Positions 1-6,261 of a DNA stretch of 9,442 bases are shown in pieces. Positions within the stretch are counted from its first letter, which is position 1; every line of letters begins with the position of its first letter. The position numbers and the translations under genes were made by a program. The DNA is taken from contig LOCH01000016.1 of NCBI GenBank assembly GCA_001516765.1, positions 1-9,442 of the forward strand, in the 5' to 3' direction. The notes below the pieces were generated by a model. The model saw only the letters and a program-made list of their open reading frames with translations. It did no database searches and was not told the origin of the DNA. The DNA comes from Vulcanisaeta sp. MG_3 (GTDB lineage Archaea > Thermoproteota > Thermoprotei > Thermoproteales > Thermocladiaceae).

Positions 1-58
1 TTATGGAGTTATTATGAGAAAGAGCGGCTGTAGATGGTGCTGCAACTCAGGCGGTATT

Positions 59-338
59 CTATTTCGTAGAACTTAGGTGCTTTATGCAAGTACCTAATAC
101 CTAGTATTTATTAAGTTATTAAGCGAATTAATGAGTCGAGACCTCGCCCACGGGCCTGCTTGTTTAGTGTGGTTATTGGTATCTCGAGGTTTAGGATCTC
201 GTTTACCATATCAATCCTAATCTCCCTAAAATACTTCGTGCTCATTTAGATAATTCCTGAACACGCCCAATACCTTACCTAGGTCCCTTCCCCTAACTGT
301 ACATGACACGTAATTAATACTGTCTGCCTTTCAGGGTG
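59..338 (-). pseudogene. Decayed copy of the 108-residue protein gene at 2756-3082
   Basis: Read on the minus strand, this stretch is a degenerate copy of the intact small gene at 2756-3082. From right to left it gives DSINYVSCTVRGRDLGKVLG, against DGVNYVPCAMKGRDLDRVLP in the intact protein, then REIRIDMV and LEIP against REIRIDTV and LEIP. Near the end come LDSL, GIRY and LSSTK-stop, against LDSL, GIRH and LSNTK-stop. The copy is broken in several ways. One extra T shifts the frame just before REIRID, two in-frame stops follow the LDSL block, and one extra base shifts the frame again before LSSTK. About the first 24 codons are missing; the homology ends close to the stop codon of the membrane-protein gene at 353. 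The function of the intact relative is unknown. This copy also accounts for most of the gene-less first 352 bases; I see nothing supportable in 1-58. Confidence 0.8.
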
Positions 339-352
339 GGGAGGGCCAATCT

Positions 353-2716
353 CTAGCTTTGGGTGTGGGGTTGTGGTTTTTGTTCTGTGCTATTCGTTGT
401 TTTTGTTGTGAGCGTTGTTGTTAGGGTTATGGTGAGTCCGGTTAGGAATAGTATTGCGAGCGTTTTGAGCGTGTTTTGGTTGTATAGTTGTGGTGCTATT
501 CCTGTGAAGCCTAGGGCCCAGGCTATGTAGAATAGTAGCATTAGTGCTATGCCTAGGGTGATTAGGTAATTCCTTAATTTCTTGCTTATGGTTGGTCTTG
601 GGATGTTGGGTAGGGCTGCGGCTATGGGTAGGACTGTTAGTATCATTAGCAATGTGTAGCCCGGCCTGGCCAGCGCCTCAATAATGCCTGGGGTAGGGCA
701 TTTCGCCTTTTCCGTGGATTCTATGGTTATTGGGCCTATGGTTACGTTGACAGGTAGGACTGGGGTGCTCGATATCAGGAGCACCTTTATGTCGGTTTTT
801 GTCCAGTTCGTGACTGTGAATTCACCCTTTAATGCATAGCTTCCCGTGCCCGTTATGTTCATGACCACGCTTTGGTTAGGCATTACCAGTACTACCTGTG
901 TCCAGGTGAATTTAATGGGCTCCTTCTCGAGTGATGAATACACCAGTGAGTACGTTGGTATCTCCCCGGGGTATTGAACCGTTTCATTATTGCTTATTAC
1001 ATTCATTCCCACGCCCTGGGTTACGTATAGGATTAACGGTTGATCCGTCATTATTGATAGTGCGTAGGTTCCTGGTGTTACGTTTAGATTAACATTGAAC
1101 TCTATTGGGTATGGCTTCATACCCTGTACTATGGGTGGCGCGGTGGCTGTTGCCCTACCCACCACCTGCCCATTCCTTAGTATTGTTAGGGCTAGGTTTG
1201 CCTGTTGCTCTGAGTAGAATACGCCGTAGATTATGACCTTTAACACCTCCCCCGTGAAGTTTAGATTTAGGTTGAAGGTTACGGTGGAGTAGGCGTTTAT
1301 CGGTAATACTGTGCTCGTTAAAGGTGTTGATATAATTCTTGGTATTAGCACATTGGTATAGTATGATTTGATATAGGGCGATATTGATAATAGGGTGCTA
1401 ACGACATAGGTACCTGGTGGTATTTCCAATAAACCTGACTCTATCAAAAAGACCTTCTGGTAAGTGCCACTTAATAGTATTAACCCCTCATTACTTGTAG
1501 TGTAGCTAGATGAGTTGGTTGATAATTTATTAATACTGATATTGAAACCGTTAATTATAGGTACACCACTGTAGTTATTAATCACGAGTTGGTAATAACC
1601 ACAGATCGCGTATGTACCATTCACAGGCCTGGTGCTGGTTACTTTACCAACCACTAATCTACCGGGCTTGATCATTAATGAACCAAGGGATGCCCAGGTT
1701 GGAACCTCAATGCGACCGCTTGGTGCCAGGGAAACCAATTCATAAACTCCCGTGGCGTTTTGGTTAAGTGATGACCAATTTGTGCCGAGACCACCGATGC
1801 CTTGATATGGAGGCCATAATGGCGATAATGGTGACATGAGCACAGTCAGCAACAGCGAGACGCCAAGGACGAGGGCACCAATCCTCCTATCCCTTAACTT
1901 AGCTAGGGCCTCGACCAACGTTATTATTAGTACTGCTGGCATTATCAATTGATAGCCAACGCCACCGAGTACTGTGGCGATTAACGCGGGGATTGCCGTG
2001 CCTAGGCTTGTTAGTTGTATGAAGGCTGTGGTGGCTAGACCATAGATGAGTTGGTTGATTATTCCTTGCACTGTGACGACTTTAATTAATGAGTACGCAT
2101 TAGCTAACATGTAGTAGGTGATTGCCATGGATCCTATCGTAATAACGTATTGGTCAGACTCTGCAAACTTGTGCTCAATTAACCAATGGGTTATTGGTAT
2201 AAGTATTAGCAGTAATGCGGCGGTTGGACTTAAAATAGCCGTTAATATTGCCAACGTGGTGCTCACGAACCTGTTATCAACATCGACGTAGTAATAAGTG
2301 GCTATTGCAAGCGCAATCGCCAGGGATTGGGGTTGCCAGGGTTCAAGAATTGAGGAAAGCAGTGATGCGTTGATTAGTGAGGAGAGCACGATCATGACTA
2401 GGTGATTGCTTGATAGGCCCCTTAACCTACCAATCCTATAGGTGTAGATTGCAATTAATGCGTTACTTATAATTATTAATGCAACAATTATTGCTGGTGA
2501 GTACCCACTCATGATTATGGGACCAAGCATTAGGGATTGCCCAAAATCCCTCGCCGTAGCGCTAACAATGCCCAGGGACTCCCTGAATAGCTCATCAAGT
2601 ATGTAATAATTGGGATCACCGTTAAATACCTGGAAAAATACGTATAAGGACTCGGCAACACTTAGTAGATAGGTAAAAGTCCCGATCAATGCCTTGTTTG
2701 CGGTATCGCGATTCAT
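353..2716 (-). CDS. Multi-pass membrane protein with a large extracytoplasmic beta-rich region
   Basis: The protein has 788 residues from the ATG at 2716; an in-frame TTG at 2725 would add three. The first 300 residues hold about nine hydrophobic spans (near 10-31, 73-92, 104-124, 151-177, 190-209, 218-237, 241-271 and 278-297, with a weaker one near 131-144). Residues 300-685 are polar, rich in Ser, Thr, Asn and Val, and contain many N-glycosylation sequons (NAT, NGT, NYS, NIS, NSS, NFT, NVT, NWT), so this part probably faces outside. Three more hydrophobic spans follow (near 686-704, 715-739 and 749-769), then a Thr-rich tail ending in TEQKPQPHTQS. The multi-spanning N-terminal half and the PLSPLWPP and YELVSLAPSGR stretches recall DUF2079-type, GT-C-like archaeal membrane proteins, but I see no clear catalytic acidic motif. 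The function is unassigned; a role in envelope assembly or glycosylation is only a guess. It follows the small gene at 2756 by 39 nt on the same strand. Confidence 0.8.
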   Translation of the reverse strand: MNRDTANKALIGTFTYLLSVAESLYVFFQVFNGDPNYYILDELFRESLGIVSATARDFGQSLMLGPIIMSGYSPAIIVALIIISNALIAIYTYRIGRLRGLSSNHLVMIVLSSLINASLLSSILEPWQPQSLAIALAIATYYYVDVDNRFVSTTLAILTAILSPTAALLLILIPITHWLIEHKFAESDQYVITIGSMAITYYMLANAYSLIKVVTVQGIINQLIYGLATTAFIQLTSLGTAIPALIATVLGGVGYQLIMPAVLIITLVEALAKLRDRRIGALVLGVSLLLTVLMSPLSPLWPPYQGIGGLGTNWSSLNQNATGVYELVSLAPSGRIEVPTWASLGSLMIKPGRLVVGKVTSTRPVNGTYAICGYYQLVINNYSGVPIINGFNISINKLSTNSSSYTTSNEGLILLSGTYQKVFLIESGLLEIPPGTYVVSTLLSISPYIKSYYTNVLIPRIISTPLTSTVLPINAYSTVTFNLNLNFTGEVLKVIIYGVFYSEQQANLALTILRNGQVVGRATATAPPIVQGMKPYPIEFNVNLNVTPGTYALSIMTDQPLILYVTQGVGMNVISNNETVQYPGEIPTYSLVYSSLEKEPIKFTWTQVVLVMPNQSVVMNITGTGSYALKGEFTVTNWTKTDIKVLLISSTPVLPVNVTIGPITIESTEKAKCPTPGIIEALARPGYTLLMILTVLPIAAALPNIPRPTISKKLRNYLITLGIALMLLFYIAWALGFTGIAPQLYNQNTLKTLAILFLTGLTITLTTTLTTKTTNSTEQKPQPHTQS

Positions 2717-2743
2717 TGCTGACAAAGGACCTTCTACGTTGAG

Positions 2744-2753
2744 ATAATTAAAG
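2744..2753 (-). promoter_or_regulatory. Candidate TATA box for the membrane-protein gene
   Basis: The minus strand reads CTTTAATTAT, centred about 32 nt before the ATG at 2716 and about 24 nt before the alternative TTG at 2725. That spacing fits a leaderless or very short-leader archaeal transcript. The box lies just inside the region between this gene and the preceding small gene, so read-through from that gene is also possible. Confidence 0.4.
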
Positions 2754-2755
2754 TA

Positions 2756-3082
2756 TTATTTCGTATTGCTTAAGTACGTGGTACAGTGCCTAATACCTAT
2801 TAGTAAGTATACTAGTGAATCAAGTATTTCACCCACAGATCTACCTCTACTTAGGGTTATTGTTGGTATCTCAAGGCTCAAACCACCATCTACGGTATCA
2901 ATCCTAATCTCCCTAAATATCTCACGCCTACTTAAGTAATCCCTAAGTATGGGCAATACCCTGTCCAAATCCCTTCCCTTCATGGCACAAGGTACGTAAT
3001 TTACACCATCCCTCACGTACCTTCCATAATCCATATCGCACTCCACATATACATCGTCATAATACCTAACCAACACACTCAT
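2756..3082 (-). CDS. Small hypothetical protein, 108 residues, with a decayed duplicate nearby
   Basis: I do not recognise this family. The product is a soluble, charged protein without signal peptide or membrane span. It has an N-terminal strand-like part (MSVLVRYYDDVYVECDMDYG), a central basic stretch around residues 36-60 (KGRDLDRVLPILRDYL, then REIFREIRID), and a C-terminal hydrophobic helix near 84-97. Cysteines are at 15, 32 and 100, too few and too scattered for an obvious metal site. That the gene is real is supported by its ATG, a well-placed TATA box, and a second, decayed copy at 59-338 that keeps the same protein pattern. It lies divergently from psmB and directly upstream of the large membrane protein on the same strand, so the two could be co-transcribed. 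Confidence 0.7.
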   Translation of the reverse strand: MSVLVRYYDDVYVECDMDYGRYVRDGVNYVPCAMKGRDLDRVLPILRDYLSRREIFREIRIDTVDGGLSLEIPTITLSRGRSVGEILDSLVYLLIGIRHCTTYLSNTK

Positions 3083-3102
3083 TGGGGTTAATTCCCAAAC
3101 TC

Positions 3103-3110
3103 CTTTTAAT
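3103..3110 (-). promoter_or_regulatory. TATA box for the 108-residue protein gene
   Basis: The minus strand reads ATTAAAAG, centred about 25 nt upstream of the ATG at 3082, the spacing expected for a leaderless archaeal transcript. It forms the left half of a divergent promoter region shared with psmB. Confidence 0.55.
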
Positions 3111-3170
3111 CACTACCCGATGCTGGCATGCACATAGGCAAAACCATCTTTGTTTAAAGGCTTGAATAAG

Positions 3171-3180
3171 CTTTTAAAGG
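3171..3180 (+). promoter_or_regulatory. TATA box for psmB
   Basis: CTTTTAAAGG, preceded by the purine-rich GAATAAG as a possible BRE, is centred about 28 nt before the ATG at 3203. This predicts a leaderless psmB transcript, and no Shine-Dalgarno sequence is visible before the ATG. Confidence 0.65.
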
Positions 3181-3202
3181 GACTTGTGCTTTTCGTTATT
3201 TG

Positions 3203-3823
3203 ATGTCTTCAATTGAGGAATTAATAACTGGAACCGCGGTTGGTGTGAGGGCTAGTGATGGTGTTGTACTTGCGGCTGAGAAGAGGGTGGCTTATGGGTT
3301 CACGATGTTCAGTAGGTCTGGTAAGAAGGTGTTTAAGGTCAATGATAACATTGGTATAGCCTCCATAGGGATACTCGCTGATATGCAGGTGCTCACGAAG
3401 ATCGCTAAGGCATACATGTCACTCTACGCCCTGGACACGAAGACAAGGCCAAGCATTAGGTCTGCAGCTAAGTTGTTATCCTACGTACTATTCTCAAATA
3501 GGATCCTCCCATACTTCGTGGAGGTTCTCGTAGGTGGTGTAGATGATGAGGGATCGCACCTGTTCATAATGGATTCATTGGGTTCATTGATAGAGGATGA
3601 TTACGCCGCGGTAGGTACAGGAACGAAACTCGCGATCGCGATACTGGAGAGCGGTTATAGGCAGGGCATGAGCATTAAGGAGGCAAGGGATTTAGCGATA
3701 AGGGCAATAAATCAAAGCATATCAAGGGATCCCGTGTCCGGTGATGGAATCGACATACTAACAATAACGAGCAATGGAACTACCGAGGAAACAATACCAC
3801 TACAACCACTGAGACTTTCATGA
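3203..3823 (+). CDS. psmB: Proteasome subunit beta, crenarchaeal PsmB1-like, canonical Thr1 position not conserved
   Basis: This is a beta subunit of the archaeal 20S proteasome, which forms the inner rings of the protein-degrading chamber. The ATG at 3203 is preferred over the in-frame TTG directly before it because it suits the TATA box; it gives 206 residues, the usual length. Family signs are GVVLAAEKRV near 20-29, SGKKVF near 39-44, LVGGVD near 109-114, YAAVGTGT near 134-140 and RDPVSGDGID near 175-184. The N-terminal motif reads TGTAVGV (9-15) where active archaeal beta subunits read TTTVGI. Aligned without a gap on the VG, the catalytic Thr1 position falls on Gly10. Thr11 then sits one residue short of the normal spacing to the Lys42 equivalent of Lys33; Glu26 matches Glu17. 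Sulfolobus PsmB1, described as structural or weakly active, has a very similar ATAVGL start. I infer that this subunit partners a second, active beta subunit encoded elsewhere. Confidence 0.93.
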   Translation: MSSIEELITGTAVGVRASDGVVLAAEKRVAYGFTMFSRSGKKVFKVNDNIGIASIGILADMQVLTKIAKAYMSLYALDTKTRPSIRSAAKLLSYVLFSNRILPYFVEVLVGGVDDEGSHLFIMDSLGSLIEDDYAAVGTGTKLAIAILESGYRQGMSIKEARDLAIRAINQSISRDPVSGDGIDILTITSNGTTEETIPLQPLRLS

Positions 3824-3839
3824 AAAGTAATACCCTGTA

Positions 3840-3904
3840 CCCCGCCTGGAGGAGGTCCTTTCATTGGTGGGATATACCCAACTCGAGACCTCACGCCAGC
3901 GGGG
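3840..3904. other. Long GC-rich hairpin in the psmB-thiI intergenic region
   Basis: The stretch folds into one extended stem. CCCCG (3840-3844) pairs with CGGGG (3900-3904). After a one-base bulge, CTGG (3846-3849) pairs with CCAG (3896-3899). Across a small 2x3 internal loop, GAGGTC (3852-3857) pairs with GACCTC (3887-3892). TGGG (3868-3871) and CCCA (3877-3880) can close an ATATA apical loop. That makes about 19 pairs, and the GC content stands out from the flanks. It is not a tRNA, since there is no T-loop motif and no cloverleaf, and no T-tract follows as in an archaeal terminator. It could be a small RNA, the 3' end structure of the psmB transcript, or an H/ACA-like fold, though I find no ACA at the expected place. 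The strand is undecided. Confidence 0.5.
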
Positions 3905-3932
3905 CTAATTAAATCATGCCTAAGGCGAATTA

Positions 3933-3942
3933 ATACTTTTAT
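3933..3942 (+). promoter_or_regulatory. Candidate TATA box for the C/D box sRNA
   Basis: TACTTTTATC is centred about 26-29 nt upstream of 3964, where the C/D box RNA should begin. This spacing suggests the RNA has its own promoter rather than being cut from the psmB transcript. Confidence 0.5.
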
Positions 3943-3963
3943 CTTCACATTAATGCCCTTCTT

Positions 3964-4021
3964 AACATTGATGAACTTCCACGGGACTGATTGGTGATGT
4001 AATTGGTCTTTGCTGAGGGTT
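3964..4021 (+). ncRNA. C/D box small guide RNA (2'-O-methylation guide) with two 12-nt guides
   Basis: The four boxes occur in canonical order and spacing. Box C is TGATGA (3969-3974), followed by the guide ACTTCCACGGGA (3975-3986) and box D' CTGA (3987-3990). A 3-nt spacer leads to box C' GTGATGT (3994-4000), then the guide AATTGGTCTTTG (4001-4012) and box D CTGA (4013-4016). Both guides are exactly 12 nt, as is typical of archaeal C/D sRNAs bound by L7Ae, Nop5 and fibrillarin. AAC (3964-3966) and GTT (4019-4021) could close a short terminal stem. Box C has T where a purine usually stands in its first position (3968), and C' ends in T rather than A. By the N+5 rule, the D' guide would methylate the G in UCCC-G-UGGA and the D guide the G in CAAA-G-ACC. 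Both resemble the conserved AAAGACCCCGUGGA stretch of archaeal 23S rRNA, recalled from memory. The ends are approximate. Confidence 0.75.
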
Positions 4022-4052
4022 TATTAGTCCAGACACACTGGTAACTATTTGG

Positions 4053-5519
4053 ATGGTAGTCCTCATTGTTAGGTATGGTGAGGTCTCCATCAAGGGACTT
4101 AGTACCAGGTCTAGAATGGAGAAGTTGCTGGCGCGTAACGTAGTCGTTGGTTTGAGGTCTATGGGTATCGAGGCAAGGGTCAAGAGGGGTCAGGGTAGGT
4201 TATTCGTTGAGATCCCAGACGATAAGATTAGGGAAAGCATCGACTTAATTAGCAGGGTTTTTGGCGTTAAGTCCGTCTCGCCGGCTAAGGTCTATGGATT
4301 TAGCAACCTCAATGACCTAGTTGGTATAGCGGTTAAGGAGTGGAACGAATTAGTTAGGGGCAGAACCTTCGCGGTCAGGGTTAGGAGGATTGGCAATCAC
4401 CCATTCACATCAATCGATGTAGCAAGGGTGGTAGGTGCGGCATTAAAGCCGTTCAGTGCTGGTGTTGACCTGGAGCGACCTGGCGTGGAATTGTTCATGG
4501 AGATTAGGGGTAATAATGCGTACCTATTCACGGAGATCGTTAAGGGTCCCGGTGGATTACCACTGGGTTCTGAGGGTAGGTTGTTGGCGTTGATTTCTGG
4601 GGGCTTTGACTCGCCTGTTGCGGCTTGGTTTATGATGAAGAGGGGTGCGTACGTGGATGCCCTATTCTGTTCCCTAGCCTATCCGGTGGATGTGATTAAC
4701 TTCCTTAGGGTCTCAAACGCCCTATTTAGTAAGTGGTCCATTGGTTATGATCCAAGGTTATTCATACTGGATTGCTCACAATTAGTTAATGAGTTTAGGC
4801 AGGCAAACCCACACATGTGGAGCGTGTTGTTTAAGAGGGTTCTTTATGAGGTTGGTGCAAGGGTTGCTAAATCCGTGAATGCCCTTGGGCTCGTAACCGG
4901 GGAATCCCTTGGACAAGTTTCATCGCAAACCCTGCATAACCTAATGGCTATCGAGTATGGTATTGACATGCCGATTTATAGGCCGTTGATAGGTCTCGAT
5001 AAAGATGAAATTATGTACTACGCTAGGCTTATAGGAACTTACGAGGAGTCCATGAGGACTGAGGAATTCTGCGCCTTATTCTCGGAGAAGCCTAGGACTA
5101 GGGTTAGTATTGAGGAGTTGAATAATGAAACGAATAAGTTAAGGCCGAGTCTCATTGATGACATCCTATCAACAATGATAACCCTAAGAACCAGCGCGAT
5201 AGGTAAGGTTTTGGATACCCTAATGCAGGAGGTTAATGATGTGGATATTAGTGAGGTGCCGAGGAATGCCGTGATTATTGACTTAAGGAGCAAGGCAGAG
5301 TATGAGGCGTGGCATTTCCCTGGCGCGATAAACGCAAGCCCTGAGGATTTGCCGAAGATCGTGGAGCACATGGGTAGGGACAAGATCTACGTGTTGTACT
5401 GCAAGAAGGGTTTGAGCAGTAGGTGGGGTGCGCTTGAGCTTAGGCGGCTTGGTGTTAAAGCCTTCTCCATAAGTATTGAGAGGTTGAGGAGGGATGAGGA
5501 CATCAAGAGGGCCCACTGA
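4053..5519 (+). CDS. thiI: tRNA 4-thiouridine synthase ThiI with C-terminal rhodanese domain
   Basis: ThiI adenylates U8 of tRNA and transfers sulfur to make 4-thiouridine; in some organisms it also supplies sulfur for the thiamine thiazole. The 488-residue protein begins with the family's RYGEVSIKG (7-15). A ferredoxin-like/THUMP region runs to about 165. The PP-loop ATP-pyrophosphatase motif SGGFDS is at 182-187. A conserved Cys340 lies in EEFCALFSEKP, matching Cys344 of the E. coli enzyme. A rhodanese-like domain at about 385-480 contains DLRSKAEYEAWHFPGA (410-425) and the persulfide-carrying Cys450 in YVLYCKKG, matching E. coli Cys456. Both catalytic cysteines are thus present. Many archaeal ThiI proteins lack the rhodanese domain, so this full-length bacterial-like architecture is notable. 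A weak TATA-like TTTATTA (4020-4026) sits about 30 nt before the ATG and overlaps the end of the sRNA. The 3' end overlaps the endonuclease V gene. Confidence 0.95.
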   Translation: MVVLIVRYGEVSIKGLSTRSRMEKLLARNVVVGLRSMGIEARVKRGQGRLFVEIPDDKIRESIDLISRVFGVKSVSPAKVYGFSNLNDLVGIAVKEWNELVRGRTFAVRVRRIGNHPFTSIDVARVVGAALKPFSAGVDLERPGVELFMEIRGNNAYLFTEIVKGPGGLPLGSEGRLLALISGGFDSPVAAWFMMKRGAYVDALFCSLAYPVDVINFLRVSNALFSKWSIGYDPRLFILDCSQLVNEFRQANPHMWSVLFKRVLYEVGARVAKSVNALGLVTGESLGQVSSQTLHNLMAIEYGIDMPIYRPLIGLDKDEIMYYARLIGTYEESMRTEEFCALFSEKPRTRVSIEELNNETNKLRPSLIDDILSTMITLRTSAIGKVLDTLMQEVNDVDISEVPRNAVIIDLRSKAEYEAWHFPGAINASPEDLPKIVEHMGRDKIYVLYCKKGLSSRWGALELRRLGVKAFSISIERLRRDEDIKRAH

Positions 5520-6246
5520 GGGTTATGTAAGGTCTAGGGTTCCGAGGGGATTCCACCTGGAGGTTGCTAGGTCTATCCAGAGGATGTTGGCTGGTAGGGT
5601 TGTGGAGAGGGACTTGGTGAGTGTTGATGATGTTGATATAATCGCAGGGATTGACGTAGCGTACATCGAGAAGGGCAGTGAGGAGATTGGGGTCTCCGTA
5701 GCCACCGCTTACTCGTTGAGTAGGGCGTCTGTCATTGAGTGGAGTTGTTGGGTTGGGCGTATTGCGTTTCCGTACGTACCGACCCTGCTGTCCTTCAGGG
5801 AGTTGAAGCCCATGGTCAACGCTTACCTGAGGCTTAGGGCTAAGCCGCAGGTCGTGCTGATTGACGGTCATGGTAGGGCGCACCCATTCAGGCTGGGTAT
5901 AGCGAGCCACTTCGGGGTTTGTATGAGGGTGCCGACAATCGGTGTTGCTAAATCCCTACTCTACGGTAGGGTGGGTAATGGGGAGGGGCCAATAATTGAT
6001 CCAGACACTGGTGAGGTTATTGGTTGGGCGGTGCGGTGTGCGCCTAGTAAGTTAACATACGTGAGTGTTGGTCATGGTATATCGTTGGAGAGTGCGGTAA
6101 AGCTCGTAAAGAGGTTATGTGTAAATTCGCAGATGCCAATACCAATACTTCACTCCCACAATAGGGCTAATGAACTCAAGAGGAGAATTGGCAGGAATAT
6201 TGACTGGGAGAATCTCGATAGTGCGTGTTCAACATCGATAATATGA
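5494..6246 (+). CDS. nfi: Endonuclease V (deoxyinosine/inosine 3'-endonuclease)
   Basis: Endonuclease V cuts the second phosphodiester bond 3' of hypoxanthine in DNA and, in several organisms, cleaves inosine-containing RNA. The 250-residue protein carries all family motifs: AGIDVAY (51-57) with metal-binding Asp54; FPYVPTLLSFRE (92-103) with wedge Tyr94 and catalytic Glu103; DGHGRAHPFRLGIASH (124-139) with Asp124; GVAKSLLYG (150-158) with Lys153; and SVGHGISLESA (191-201) with His194. The usual DGxG position has His126, where Thermotoga has Gln. The ATG at 5494 is chosen because residues 19-30 align with the family's N-terminal helix. It lies inside the last codons of thiI (26-nt overlap) and is preceded by the purine-rich GAGGTTGAGGAGGG, which can serve as a ribosome binding site. 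This indicates a thiI-nfi operon. The gene converges on tyw1 with only 15 nt between the stop codons. Confidence 0.95.
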   Translation: MRTSRGPTEGYVRSRVPRGFHLEVARSIQRMLAGRVVERDLVSVDDVDIIAGIDVAYIEKGSEEIGVSVATAYSLSRASVIEWSCWVGRIAFPYVPTLLSFRELKPMVNAYLRLRAKPQVVLIDGHGRAHPFRLGIASHFGVCMRVPTIGVAKSLLYGRVGNGEGPIIDPDTGEVIGWAVRCAPSKLTYVSVGHGISLESAVKLVKRLCVNSQMPIPILHSHNRANELKRRIGRNIDWENLDSACSTSII

Positions 6247-6261
6247 ATAGCACCACGCAGG

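Noticed and set aside
2..76. Plus-strand peptide with CRWCCNSGG ending at 76, possibly the tail of a gene entering from the left
   Set aside because: It is only 24 codons, has no recognisable motif beyond clustered Cys, and overlaps the end of the decayed gene copy on the other strand.
1..3082. Transposon or insertion sequence explaining the duplicated small gene
   Set aside because: I see no transposase, no terminal inverted repeats and no target-site duplication around either copy.
3840..3904. tRNA gene
   Set aside because: The pairing forms one long stem rather than a cloverleaf, and there is no GGTTC-type T-loop on either strand.
3712..3948. Minus-strand open frame of 78 codons starting with GTG, overlapping the 3' end of psmB
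   Set aside because: It is antisense to psmB for over 100 nt, its low-complexity Pro/Gly part is simply the reverse of the GC-rich hairpin, and it matches no family I know.
5039..5383. Minus-strand open frame inside thiI
   Set aside because: It is antisense to the well-supported PP-loop and rhodanese coding sequence and has no family features.
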